Positions 21,341 to 34,056 of a DNA stretch of 64,000 nucleotides are shown here, in pieces. How positions within the stretch are numbered: position 1 is the stretch's first letter; each line of letters opens with the position of its first letter. A program made the position numbers and the translations under genes. The DNA is from Eledone cirrhosa (lineage: Eukaryota; Mollusca; Cephalopoda; Octopoda; Eledonidae), in NCBI GenBank assembly GCA_964016885.1, contig OZ024748.1:33359099-33423098 (forward strand). The letters are read 5' to 3'. A model generated the notes under the pieces. The model did no database searches. It saw only the letters and a program-made list of their open reading frames with translations, and was not told the origin of the DNA.

Positions 21341-21674
21341 TGTAGCAGTGGCCTCCCTTGTTGTGACTCACAACCCCAATAGATTAACATCTAGACGGGA
21401 AGTAGAACCCTTTCTGTAACTTCCGGTCAGAACCCTATAAAACTAACAACTTTAAGTTCTCACCCTCTCATTAGCCCTTCCGGCGCCTGGCCTTCGCCAG
21501 GCGTCTTCTGCCAGCCTGCGTTTGCCTGGCAATCAAAACGGTAACTACTAACTTTGCTTCATTCTTTCGTTTATTCATTGACATGTCAACTATACTGTTA
21601 AATTGTTGATTAAATATTATACACACAAACCATGTCTCCTTGTTACATTCATACAACCCAGTATCTTCGCTATA
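21341..21674 (+). repeat. 5' LTR
   Basis: 334 bp. Contains 'cgcctggc-cttc-gccaggcg' (21484-21503), a perfect 8-bp stem with a CTTC loop. In the 3' LTR two changes (GC to AT) break the same stem. The LTR boundary is set by the TSD, by LTR1-LTR2 identity and by the adjoining PBS. Confidence 0.92.
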
Positions 21675-21675
21675 T

Positions 21676-21693
21676 TGGTAACCCTGACGTGAT
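21676..21693 (+). other. Primer binding site, tRNA-Trp type
   Basis: TGGTAACCCTGACGTGAT matches at 16 of 18 positions the complement of the 3' end of eukaryotic tRNA-Trp including CCA. Both mismatches are G-to-A or C-to-T transitions. Confidence 0.85.
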
Positions 21694-22987
21694 ACCAACA
21701 CGCAGCCGTTCATTGTTATAAGTGGTCACCCCGAAAAAAGAAAAAATAGCAGAATCTGGTGTTGTGTGAGTAACATTACGAATACACAGCAAATTTATTG
21801 ACAAACTATGAAAATACTCAGTCAAAGAAACGAACACACCACGCACATGTGAAATTCGCGTTCAGACAGACTTTTTCTCTCACACATCAACTAACTGTTG
21901 CATTTCACGATATATATATATGTTTCTCGTTTCTTACAACGAACACATTCAAAACAAAAAAAAACAAAAAAAAAAAAGAAATTTGATATCTTTTTAAAAA
22001 CATTTCAACAGGAAAATTTATTTTCGATGAACCCTTGCCTTTTTTTTTTTCATCGTTTTCTTCATCGTTCAAGTTTTTTTTCAAAGTTCACACCAATAAT
22101 TATGCTAAGTGAAGCCTTTCTTTTTCATCATTGTCACTTTCACACTTGCACTATCATTTTCTCGCGCGTTAGAAATATTATTTTTTTAAACCTAACTTAA
22201 CCTTGTATTGGCACGTGTAGGCAGCACAAATTCTCGACTCACAGAGATATCTCGACTCACAGAGATAGCCGCACGCCAGAGATAACGTTTCTCGCCAAGG
22301 ATTCTTCAGCCTTAAGCTATATTCTCCTATTTGCCGGTTTAAAAATTTACCACGTAAATTTTCCGTTGAAAACTGCGCATTTATTCAGAATGCTTATTTT
22401 TTTGGTCGCTGGCCTCTTGACCCTTCCAGGTGAACGCATTCTCAACATCGACCATCAACTTCGGTTGTTATTTCTAGCACTTTGCGCAACTCATTTTTTC
22501 TGAAAAAAATTTTTTTACTGTGAATTTAAACACCGAATACGCTCACTCCGCGAGACAGCAACACAGCTTCACCAACAACCAAAACCAGCAGAACAAGCCA
22601 GAGAATTTATTTTTGCAGCACTCTTCCTGTGAGAAAATCCATTCGGAGGTTGGAAATTTCACGATATACCACAGAACAGAAACCACCTGCATTCATTCTC
22701 TGGAACACACTTTCTTTCCTGCTGTCATGTGATTGCACACCTGTGAACTATATTTTGTACATTTGAACTTTGAGCTCTTCTCTTACTTTATTACATTGTA
22801 TCTTTGGGTGATGGATAGATAGATGTCCAGTCGTTCTCTGGCCAAGAGCGGTTGGCTACCTTGACATCTATCATTGATTTTTGCAAACATTCTTTTGTCG
22901 TAATTTTCATGCCTGTTACAACATTCTCGCCAACTTGCTACATATTTCATTTGATTTTTATATTCTAAAATTCTGGCGGGAGGTTAA

Positions 22988-23318
22988 TGTAGCAGTAGCC
23001 TCCCTTGTGACTCACAACTCCAATAGATTAACATCTAGACGGGAAGTAGAACCCTTTCTGTAACATCCGGTCAGAACCCTATAAAACTAACAACTTTAAG
23101 TTCTCACCCTCTCATTAGCCCTTCCGGCGCCTGGCCTTCGCCAGATGTCTTCTGCCAGCCTGCGTTTGCCTGGCAATCAAAACGGTAACTACTAACTTTG
23201 CTTCATTCTTTCGTTTATTCATTGACATGTCAACTATACTGTTAAATTGTTGATTAAATATTATACACACAAACCATGTCTCCTTGTTACATTCATACAA
23301 CCCAGTATCTTCGCTATA
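22988..23318 (+). repeat. 3' LTR
   Basis: 331 bp and nearly identical to the 5' LTR, which implies a fairly recent insertion. Followed directly by the GAAG duplication and the resumed 46-bp minisatellite. Confidence 0.92.
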
Positions 23319-24439
23319 GAAGTATAGTATTACTTTTAGCAGTGTGTAATATATAACTAGTTTAGAGGTATAGTATTACTTTTAGCAGTGTGTAATATAT
23401 AACTTGTTTAGAGGTATAGTATTACTTTTAGCAGTGTGTAATATATAACTAGTTTAGAAGTATAGTATTTCTTTTAGCAGTGTGTAATATATAACCAGTT
23501 CAGAAGTATAGTATTACTTTTAGCAGTGTGTAATATATAACCAGTTTAGAAGTATAGTATTACTTTTAGCAGCATGTAATATATAACCAGTTTAGAGGTA
23601 TAGTATTACTTTTAGCAGTGTGTAATATATAACCAGTTTAGAAGTATAGTATTACTTTTATTAGCAGTGTGTAATATATAACCAGTTTAGAAGTATAGTA
23701 TTACTTTTAGCCGTGTGTAATATATAACCAGTTTAGAAGTATAGTATTACTGTTTTAGCAGTGTGTAATATATAACCAGTTCAGAAGTATAGTATTACTT
23801 TTAGCAGTGTGTAATATATAACCAGTTTAGAAGTATAGTATTACTTTTAGCTGTGTAATATATAACGAGTTTAGAAGTATAGTATTACTTTTAGCAGCAT
23901 GAAATATATAACCAGTTTAGAAGTATAGTATTACTTTTAGCAGTGTGTAATATAAAACCAGTTTAGAAGTATAGTATTACTTTTAGCAGTGTGTAATATA
24001 TAACCAGTTTAGGAGTATACTATTACTTTTAGCAGTGTGTAATATATAACCAGAATATGTAACAATGATGTTAATGACAACATATGTAGTTCGTGTGTAA
24101 CAGAATTTATTAACAATGTTTAAGGTGAAAAGAGCTGGATTAAGCTTGGTTGGTTGGAATGCCAAAAGAAATGAACAAACAAATTAAGATCTGTAAGAGA
24201 AGACATGGTCCAGTGGCTGAAGTGAGAAGCCAGGCCGCGGTAATGTTTTATAGTTACATATTGGAATGATGTTTGCGGAGCAAAAGCAAATGGCTGTTTA
24301 CCTTAGCTAAGTCAAGCTGCAAGAGAATTAATTTATTAAAAAGAAGTGGGAATTTCTCCATTTGGGCGGAAGTTGAAATACATATCCTTACGCCGATAGC
24401 GATTGGCTAAACTTAGCCAAACAATGTAAAGAAAGGGTA

Positions 24440-25312
24440 TCAATGCGCCAAAGGAAAGTAGCTTGCTACATACACATCACATGTCATCTGCAGTCTTCTC
24501 TCCTGCACACAACATTTGATCCCTCTTATATCCAGTTTCGTTCTCAATTCTTTTACGTTTTGCTGTTCCCACAAACTACTGTTACACATCCATTGTAACA
24601 TGCAGGCTTTGTTTCTTTCCAATCTCTGTAGATCCTTGGCACACAGAGCCCATGTTTCACTTCCATGTAACATTGCTGTGTCCACACAGGCATTGTACAG
24701 CTTGCCTTTTATCTTGAGTGAGAGACCTTTTGTAGGTAGCAATGGCAGTAACTCCCTGAACTTTTTCCATCCTGTTCTCACTCTGGCAACTGTATTTTCT
24801 GCATAACCAACTCCGCAGTTGATTTGGTTACCCAGATAGCAGAAGCTCTCAACTATTTCTATGGGGTCCTCTGTGCAAATGAAGAGGCTTACTTCCTGAG
24901 GGTCTTTGCTTACTACCCCTGTGCAGGGTCCACATATGAAGTCTGTGTATTTTGCTAGCCTGCCTGTTTTCCCACTACATCTCTTGTGTACCCAGTTTGC
25001 ATTTGAGACACCGGATTGAGTTTCTACCTACTCCTTTCCTCCATACCGAGCAGGGCCATTTCTCTGAGTGGATCAGAGCCCTGTTGACTTTGAGACCTTT
25101 TGTTTCCAAGTTGTGCCTCCATGTCTGATATTTCTTCTCTAATTCTGTCATAGACTCGGCTAAGAGGGTCAGGTTGTCGGCATAAAGGATTTCCCATGAG
25201 CAACCAATCTTAAATTCCAGTTATAGGCTGTAGGACAATATTAAAGAGGAGGGGGCTAAAGATGGAACCCTAATGGACCGCCACCTGTACACTGAATTCC
25301 TCATAATACTCA
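24440..25312 (-). mobile_element. RTE-like LINE fragment (subfamily X)
   Basis: Minus strand: RT motif B and C remnants (near 25270 and 25170, YADN for YADD), the PHD-like region (SEKWPCSVWRKGVGRNSI, near 25050; second Cys lost to Trp), TEDPIEIVESFCYLGNQIN (24850) and frame 24440-24781 with LHGSETWALCAKDLQRLER. Truncated at both ends; the 3' GAT tail is absent. Closest to the copies at 45825-48345 and 53022-55287. Confidence 0.82.
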
Positions 25313-26100
25313 TTGTTGATTGTTGAAATGAAAAGAACGAAAACGAATCAAGCAACGAAAATAATGGAAGGGGGAGAGGGACAGACGTTATATTTCAGTC
25401 TGAGCAGTGATTCAGCCTCACTCTACAGACAAAATAGCAAAAGTGTTAACACAGAAAATAGCCAGAGACCCCCAACTGCAGCATACACCCTACTTTATGG
25501 GACTACTTTCTCAAGTGGGCTGCTGTCTTTCTAATTTTGAGGAGAAAATCAGCAGTGTGGGGGACAAAGATGACATGGTTAGTCAGGCCCCGGTATTTAA
25601 CTATCTCCCTCTTCTCTCTATTGCAGGTAGTAAAGCCAGGGTTTATGGCCGAAGTGAAAAGGTTGGAGGCAGGGAATAATGCAACCCATGCTAAACCTCC
25701 AACTAAAGCTACTACTTGTCTTTTTCAGCTGTGGAGATTAGAGATATGTGGAATGATGTGTCTTGCTTAAGGACACGAACTACCTCCAAAGCTGAGAATT
25801 GAAAACATGATATTGCGATATGCTGTATGACTTCACTTTAAAATATATGTGTTTGTATACATATATATAGCATACATTTGTGTGTATACATTGTCATATT
25901 CCATGAGAGTAACTTGGTCAGCCTATGAACTCTTCAGCCGAACATTATATATAAATATACATGTTTGTCAGTGTGTGTGTACATATGTATATATAATGTT
26001 GTCAAAACTTCTATATACACGATATTTAATATTGTCCAATATATATAGACCATATATAATGCTGTCCAAAGTAATGGCTGAAACAGCTTGACCTCAGTGA
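25313..26100. repeat. Duplicated non-coding block (copy 1 of 3)
   Basis: Shares ordered phrases with 35430-36110 and 45399-45825: 'gagagggacagac', 'aggacac', 'gtatgacttcacta', 'tccatgagagtaacttggtc' and 'attgtccaatatatatag'. It is the part of the series-2 ZNF duplication farthest upstream of the gene. The frames here have no recognised domains. Confidence 0.7.
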
Positions 26101-26104
26101 TGTC

Positions 26105-26350
26105 ACAGCTCATCATCATTTAAGGTCCAGTTTCCCTGCTAGCAAAGGTTACACAGGTTGTCTTCAAAGATCAAGGTGGGGTTGGGGTCCTCCTTTCAGT
26201 TACATATGGTCACACCTTCTACTGGGTGTATCTTGTTGTGGCACCAATACTAAAGTGATTGTCATGTCCTTTACACAGCAGAAGGGTCCACCCAACCCTT
26301 TTTTAACCGGTTTTCGATAGCTGGATGCCCTTCCTATCACCAATATTCAT
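26105..26350 (-). mobile_element. LINE/SINE 3'-tail fragment
   Basis: Plus-strand 'catcatcatttaaggtccag', then 'gttgtggcacc' and 'gctggatgcccttcctatca'. These are the conserved tail phrases of the LINEs and SINEs in this window, in minus orientation. Confidence 0.7.
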
Positions 26351-26625
26351 CATATATATATATGTATATATATATACACTATACAGTCTATATATATACA
26401 CTATATATATATATATGCACTATACAGTCTATATATATATACATTACATATATATATATATATATACACTACATATATATATATATATATGCACTATACA
26501 GTCTATATATATACACTACATATATATGCACTATACAGTCTATATATATATACACTACATATATAGGCTGTAGGACTATACAGTCTATATATATACACTA
26601 CATATATATATATATATACCGTATT
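26345..26625. repeat. TA-rich complex microsatellite
   Basis: (TA)n runs alternating with ACTATACAGTCTATATAT and ACACTACATATATA. Frames 26325-26573 and 26362-26664 are composition artefacts. Confidence 0.92.
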
Positions 26626-26934
26626 TCCCATCCTCGAAGACGCACCCTAATTTTGACAACCTAAAATTTAAAAATGAAAAATAAACCTTCGGCCTCCAGG
26701 ACGTATGGTAGATTTTTGCAATTTATTTTAAGAAAAAAGTAGCTTATTCGACGCCGGTAAGTACAGTAGTATCTATTCTATACATAAAATATATTATGTT
26801 ATCCATAGGGAGGTCAAAGGCTGATACTATTTGGTGCCAGTGTCTTCAGAACTAATATATACACTATATATATATCCTCTACATATACTGGGCAGTATTC
26901 TGAGCAACAGTGGCAACATTGAGCTGAACATCGA

Positions 26935-27420
26935 CTGCAGTGTTCCAATGGATTCACTCCATCTGGTCAAACAGAGCCATTAGCATGTATTTTAAACTCT
27001 GCTTGTACACTAGCATTGTACTGCCCATCTCTGACTGTGAAATAGGGAGACGCACTGTGAAGATGGATTGGTCTCTAAAAACTTTCCATCAAAGGAGCCT
27101 GCATAAGATTCTAAAGTTCAGCTGGAGAGATCCTGTGGAAAGCAGGGTCACATACACTGCAGGAGATCATCATGGAATGTTGGTTCCATTTTGCAGGTCA
27201 CATTCTGCATCTCCCAAAAGATCACCCGTCCAAAACAGCGATGACATGGATTCCCCTTGAAGACAAGTGGAAAAGTGGTCAACCGAAGATGACCTGGTGG
27301 AACACATTCCAAAATGACCCACAAACTGTCAACATCAGCTGCCATGGATGTCAACAAGCTGTCACCAACTGAAATCATTGGAGACAATTAGTTGACAACC
27401 AAGCCCAGGAATTGAACTCA
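26935..27420 (+). mobile_element. LINE C-terminal fragment
   Basis: Frame 26940-27260 reads YTSIVLP...TVKMDWSLKTFHQRSLHKILKFSWRD in short matching pieces. 27172-27372 continues with HFAGHILHLPKDHPSKTAMTW and KWKSGQPKMTWWNTFQND. This is the usual region after RT in RTE-type LINEs (rolling 'GHVLRMP' and 'RGRPRKTW' motifs). Two frames, so it is decayed. Confidence 0.7.
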
Positions 27421-27599
27421 CAAGTTTATCATTGAGTCAACACCCTAACCAATACTCTATTACCTTTTACTCATGACTTAAAGGGATCCTGTGAAAACAA
27501 AGGCAATAATACCCCATTGAGATGATCAACTGGTCAATCTATCAAATAAAATGACCATCATCATCATCATTCACTGTCCACTATCACTAAAACATAGGA

Positions 27600-27745
27600 A
27601 GACATGTAGCTTAGTGGTAAGAGAGTTGGATTGACAACCATGAGGTTCTGAGTTCAATTCCTAGACTAGGTAATGTGTTAAGTCTTTCAGCAAGACACTT
27701 TATTTCACTTTGCTCTATCTGCCAGGAGTTACAACTGGTAGATTG
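27600..27745 (+). mobile_element. tRNA-derived SINE head
   Basis: A-box-like TAGCTTAGTGG at 27607-27617 and B-box-like AGTTCAATTCC at 27651-27661, about 33 bp apart, as in a tRNA. Followed by 'agcaagacactttatttcac' and 'ttgctctatctgccaggag'. No full cloverleaf, so not a functional tRNA gene. Confidence 0.82.
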
Positions 27746-27749
27746 TAGA

Positions 27750-29288
27750 TTATATCATCAATTGGAAAGTCCAATGGAAACATTGTTTCCTTGGTCCAAT
27801 CTGATGAGTTCCACTCCACTTGGTAAGTAAGGTCTGAGATGTTGACATTTGTTACAAAAAAAAAAATTACTAAAATCAAGATACTGGGTTGGTATAGCTA
27901 CCTGGTTTGGATGTGTTGTTTTGTGGTATGACGTGTGTCTGTTGTGTGGGATGGGGTGTGTATTGTGGTGTAGTAATGTGGTGTGTGTGTGCAGAGTGAT
28001 GTAGTGTGTAGTGTATAGAGGAAATTTTACACACATAGGACGTAAAAGGGGTGTGTGAGGACTCTACCCTTTACAACCCTCTCAGGAATAAATAGGTAAA
28101 GATAAAGAAAGTTGTAAAGTATTTTCAAATGTTAATTTTTTTTAAAAAGTCCTAAATTGAACTGTCATGACCGTACCATCCAACAAATACTGAAGTTATA
28201 AAATTGTTTTTATTTAAACATAAATGTAGATATTTTGTCACAAATATGAATATATATTTTGCTTTGTTTTTTGTTCAAATGATGGAGTATAGGGGTGCCA
28301 TTGTGGACATTTGAAGCTTGGTGAAGCCCTTCACTCACCAGGTTGGAACAGTTGATTTCTTCCAGAGAAGGAGAGAGAATGTGAGAGAGGACGTGAGAAA
28401 GCAATATAGAGAGGAACAACAGTAGACCGGTACTTTTTTGTTATCAACCTTGAATGGACGAAAGGCAAAGTTGACCTCAGCAGGATTTAAACCCAGAGCA
28501 GAGAACCAGAACAGATATGGCAGAAAGCATTATATCCATTGTTTTATAGACTTTAAATAAATATTTCTACTTTTAACTCAAGGCCAGCAATTGGAATGGA
28601 AGGAGAAAGTTGATTAAATCAACACCAGTGGATTACTGGTACTTTATTTTACTGAACCTCTGAGGAAGAAAAGTAAAGCTAACCTCAGCAAGATTTTAAT
28701 ACAGAATGTAAAGGTATGTAACTATGACACAAAGCATATCGTCTGACACTCTACTGATTCTGCAAATCCACCACCCTCAACAAAGAAATGAGAATGTATC
28801 TCTATAAGAAACCTTAATGACAAATAATATGAAGTAGAACTTCCTCCAGAGTGTATTTGTGGATTACAATACAAAACCTCTGAGAATGATTTCCAACATA
28901 TTTCACCATAATAAATGTTCATTAGTATATATTATTATCATTATCATTTATTAGGTCAGGTGGATTGGCCAGAACAATTCTACTCTCCTTTTTTAGATGT
29001 CACGATCTTCCATGGCATTCCTGAGATCATTAATCTCCAGCTGGACATCCAGAGACATCTGATCTATGTAGGTCAATCTCGGTCATCCCACTAGGGTCTT
29101 ACTATGTTTAGGTATCCACCACAGGAGCCAGCTCATCAGGTCAACCTACCCTCAGTAGCAATGTCCAGCATATATTGTCCTCCACTCCCTAGTTATTGTG
29201 GTAATCTTCGATATATGGGAGTATATTTCTTCCGCTTGAGTGAGATATATATATATATATATACACACATATATATGTTAAGATGTAT
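27750..29288. repeat. Series-2 duplication, downstream part, copy 1
   Basis: Starts 'atcatcaattggaaagtcca' and continues through GT-rich sequence, 'gttgtaaagtattttcaaat', a block with 'ggtggacatttgaagc'-type phrases (28290-28390), two SINE remnants (28430-28530 and 28565-28765, minus) and 'ctccctagttattgtggtaa' (29190). The same order recurs at 31665-33080 and, from 'gttgtaaagtattttc' on, at 40333-41395. No gene. Confidence 0.82.
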
Positions 29289-29299
29289 AAGAGAAGGAT

Positions 29300-30689
<1,390 letters not shown>

Positions 30690-30690
<1 letters not shown>

Positions 30691-31110
30691 ATCATCATAA
30701 AAGAGGAAGCGATGGCATCGGCTACTGACACCCGGGTTGCTCTCGGGATCCTGAGTGGGATATTCCGGCGCCGCCTGAGCCAAGCGATGTTGACCAGCGA
30801 GGCTTGGGCATCAGGCAAGCTCGTTGTCTCATCTGGTGGTGTGCTAGATGGCCGTGGCTGGGCAGACGAGACGAAGAGACAGTTTCAGCTTCTCCACGCT
30901 GCGAGGGCACTGGAGGCTTGACGCAACAAGCCAACAGAGGTGAGGTGGTGGAAGCAGCCGCACCCCATCAGTTCCGTCCCCTCTCGCGTCTATTCATGGT
31001 GCTGCAGGGGGAGGGGGCACTGGGGCACCAAGCGGTGAGTGGCTGGTTGTCACCAGCCTAGGTGCTAGGCACAACTGTGTGGGTGGAAGGGAAAATGCTG
31101 ATAAGAGGGC
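30690..31110. other. GC-rich island of unknown nature
   Basis: Markedly richer in G+C and CpG than the rest of the window ('gatattccggcgccgcctga'). Short frames on both strands (30712-30921 plus, 30722-30934 minus, 30804-31061 plus) show no domain I recognise. It replaces the expected continuation of the series-2 duplication, so it may be an insertion. Confidence 0.4.
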
Positions 31111-31660
31111 CTCATAGCTCACCTACATCAGATATGGAGGAGTCAGAAGACAAGAGAGAAAAGAACGGAGTGCATGGAGGGGGGGACACACAAGAAGGTA
31201 GAATGTTAGCAAATAAATAAATGAATGAATGGATGAATGTACAAAAAAGAAAACAGGCAGTTGTTCCCAGCGGAAAGACCCACAGTTCAGCGCGCACACA
31301 TGCGAGCATGTTAGCAGTTTCTCATAGAAACTTGTTGCTAAAGGTGAGTCTTTCAATCCTGAAAACACGTGTTGTTATTGTCACTGATGATGGAGTTGGC
31401 TTCCTCTTGTTAATGGTAGTGTTTGCTGGTAAGTTATTGGTGTATACACATATATGTTGTTGTTAATGTCACCGCTGCTGTCGCTGCCTTCCTCTTGTTA
31501 ATGGTAGTGATAATTGTTGGTGCTACCTATATCGGCTGTCAAGCTGGCTGCTCTATCAGCTTCTGTGAGTGATGCTCCAATGGTCTTGACCGAAGATGCA
31601 GGTAAATGGCTTTTAAATAAATATATTCTCTATTTTTCTTTTGTCTCTTTCTAATCCGAT
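31110..31660. other. Intergenic, nothing recognised
   Basis: No gene or known repeat identified. The phrase 'cttcctcttgttaatggtag' occurs twice (31400 and 31489), suggesting a small local duplication. Confidence 0.4.
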
Positions 31661-31664
31661 TCAA

Positions 31665-33085
31665 TATCATCAATTGGAAAGACCAATGGAAACATTGTTT
31701 CCTTGGTCCAATCTTGGTCCACTTGGTAAGTAAGAACTGTGATGTTGAGATTTGTTACCAAAAAAATCACTAAAATCAAGATACTGGGTTGGTATAACTA
31801 CCTGGTTTGTATGTGTGGTGTGGCATGATGTGTATATTGTGGTGTTTTGATGTGGTATGTGTGTGTGCAGGGTGATGTGTAGTGTAAAGAGGAAATTTTA
31901 CACACATAGGACCTAAAAGGGGTCTGTGAGGACTCTACCCCCTACAACCCTCTCAGAAATAAATGGGTGAAGAAAAAGAAGAAAGTTGTAAAGTATTTTC
32001 AAATGTGAATTATTTTTTTAAAAAGTCAAAATTTGAAATGTCATGAAAGTACCATCCAACAAATATTAAAGTTATGCAATTGTTTTTATTTTCACATGTG
32101 GATATTTTGTCATAAATATAAACCAGTTAAGGTTTACAAAGTAAACACATACAAACACATCGATGATTTTTTTTTTAAATGATGTAGTCATAAGGGTGTC
32201 ACTGTGGACATTTGAAACTTGGTGGAGCCCTTCACTCTCCAGGTTTGAACAGTTGATTTTCCCAGAGAAGGAGAGAGAATGAGAGAGAGGAAGTGAGATA
32301 GAAATATAGAGAGGAAGAACAGACCCCAGTGATAGACTGGTATTGTTTTTTATCAACCTTGAATGGACGAAAGAAAGTTGACCTCAGCCGGATTTAAACT
32401 CAAAGAGCAGAGAACCAGGTTAAATATGGCAGAAAGCATTCTATCTATTGTTTTATAGACTTTAAATGTTTCTACTTTTAACTCAAGGCCAGCAATTTGA
32501 AGAGAAAGGGGAATCCCAATTAAATCAGGCCCAGTGCATTACTATTAGTTTTTTATCAACCTTTAATGGATGAAAGTCAAAGTTGACCATGGCAGGATTT
32601 AAACCCAGAACATAAAGGACTGTAACTTTGACACAAAGCATATCGTCTGACACTCTGCTGATTCTGCCAATCCACCACCCTCAACAATGAAATAAGATTG
32701 TGTCTCTGTAAGAGCCCTTAATGACAAATAATATGAAAGGGTACTTTCTACAGGCTGTATTTATTAATTACAATACAAAACCTCTGAGAATGATTTCCAA
32801 CATATTTCACCATAATAAATGTTCATCAATATATATTAACATTATTCTTATTTTCTGTTCGCATGTGGAGTCATCCCACTAGGGTCTTACAGTGTTTAGG
32901 TATCTACAACAATAGACAACTCATCCTACTCTCAGTAGCAATGTCCAGCGTATCTTGTCCTATGCTCCCTAGTTATTGTGGTAATCTTTGATATATGTCA
33001 GTATATTTCTTCCCTTTGAGTAATGTATTAAAAAATGAAAATAATAAAATATATATATATACACACAATATGTATAAGATTTCTC
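31665..33085. repeat. Series-2 duplication, downstream part, copy 2
   Basis: Follows 27750-29288 in order: 'caatggaaacattgtttcct', the GT-rich run, 'gttgtaaagtattttcaaat' (31985), SINE remnants (32335-32460 and 32470-32690) and 'gctccctagttattgtggta' (32964). Part of it (about 32960-33080) is repeated again at 33340-33465. Confidence 0.82.
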
Positions 33086-33129
33086 AAGCTTCACATTTTA
33101 TATTCTGACTTCCAAAGTGTGTCTATATA

Positions 33130-33340
<211 letters not shown>

Positions 33341-33429
33341 CTCCCAAGTTATTGTGGTAATCTTCGATATATATCAGTATATTTCTTCCCTTTCAGTAAT
33401 ATATTAAATAATAATATATATATATATTC

Positions 33430-34056
33430 ACACACATATATTTTGAGATGTATAAGAGGATTTCTTAAACTGCATACCTTACATTTCCATCGAAATTGGT
33501 CGATTCCTTCTTTGTAACTTACAAACGAACAGGAAATATTACAAGAAGGACAGTTCATAGTGTTTAAAAGTAATCGGTTCTGAGCCATAAATTCGATAAT
33601 ACTGAGTTTGTTTGCAGTTAAAATCGCCAGTTCCCTCATTTTCAAATCCATATTTAACGTCTGCTGTGATGAATTAACATTTTCAACAATGAAAATTGGT
33701 GCACGTGGACGTCCAGGCATTTTCTTTATTCAGAATTTCAGTTTAAAATCAATTAGAACTATGTTATTTCACCTTTAACAATATCTGCATTGAAATGACC
33801 GGCAGGGAGATAGTTATGCCAATTCGTGGAAAATACCCAAAGATTATGTATATTAATATAAGTTTCACTTTATTGTGGAAAATAACCCAAAATTATAAAT
33901 ATTAGCCCTCTGTCGGTGATTATCTTATAATTGATTTTAAACTGAAATTCATAAAGTGAAACTTATATTAATATACATAATCTTTGGGTATTTTCCACGA
34001 ATTGGCATAACTGCAGCAAGTAAGCGGCATTTTGACCGTTAAATTTGGATATCGCC
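33430..34056 (-). mobile_element. Merlin (ISXO2-like) DNA transposon, 5' part
   Basis: The right end at 34047-34056 (GGATATCGCC on the plus strand) matches the MITE at 247-608. The transposase ATG is at 33720 on the minus strand. The first ~90 codons include a zinc-ribbon, CPSC...RWKCKVC, typical of the N-terminus of IS1016/Merlin transposases. The frame runs out at about 33440 into (TA)n and duplicated ZNF flank, so the catalytic DDE part and left TIR are missing. The 336-bp leader contains nested inverted repeats: 33812-33873 with 33951-34012 (62 bp, perfect) and 33732-33753 with 33929-33950. Confidence 0.75.

Larger units (their letters stand above)
21341..23318 (+). mobile_element. Complete non-autonomous LTR retrotransposon, 4-bp TSD
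   Basis: Two direct LTRs (21341-21674 and 22988-23318) differ by a 3-bp indel and about five substitutions. Each starts TGTAGCAG and ends CGCTATA. GAAG lies immediately outside both ends (21337-21340 and 23319-23322). The primer site TGGTAACCCTGACGTGAT starts 2 bases after LTR1, and the purine tract GGCGGGAGG (22975-22983) lies just before LTR2. The 1.3-kb interior (21675-22987) has no gag, protease, RT or integrase motif. It must be mobilised in trans, probably by a Ty3/gypsy element, because tRNA-Trp priming is known for CsRn1-like gypsy elements. Confidence 0.92.
21215..24055. repeat. 46-bp minisatellite, split by an LTR element
   Basis: Unit TAGTATTACTTTTAGCAGTG, TGTAATATATAACCAGTTTA, GAAGTA (46 bp). 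About three units lie at 21215-21340 and about sixteen at 23323-24055. The LTR retrotransposon at 21341-23318 sits inside a unit. There are no unique spacers, so this is not a CRISPR-like array. Confidence 0.93.

Noticed and set aside
23323..24055. Regular repeats suggestive of a CRISPR array
   Set aside because: The whole 46-bp unit is repeated with no unique spacers, and the genome is animal. It is a minisatellite.
26325..26664. Tyr/Ile-rich frames (IYIYIYTLYI...)
   Set aside because: Translation of TA/TACA microsatellite. Same for 58921-59130, 60720-61151 and 39016-39408.
27600..27680. Possible tRNA gene (A and B boxes present)
   Set aside because: No complete cloverleaf or anticodon arm; the sequence continues into a known SINE body. 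SINE-derived promoter only.
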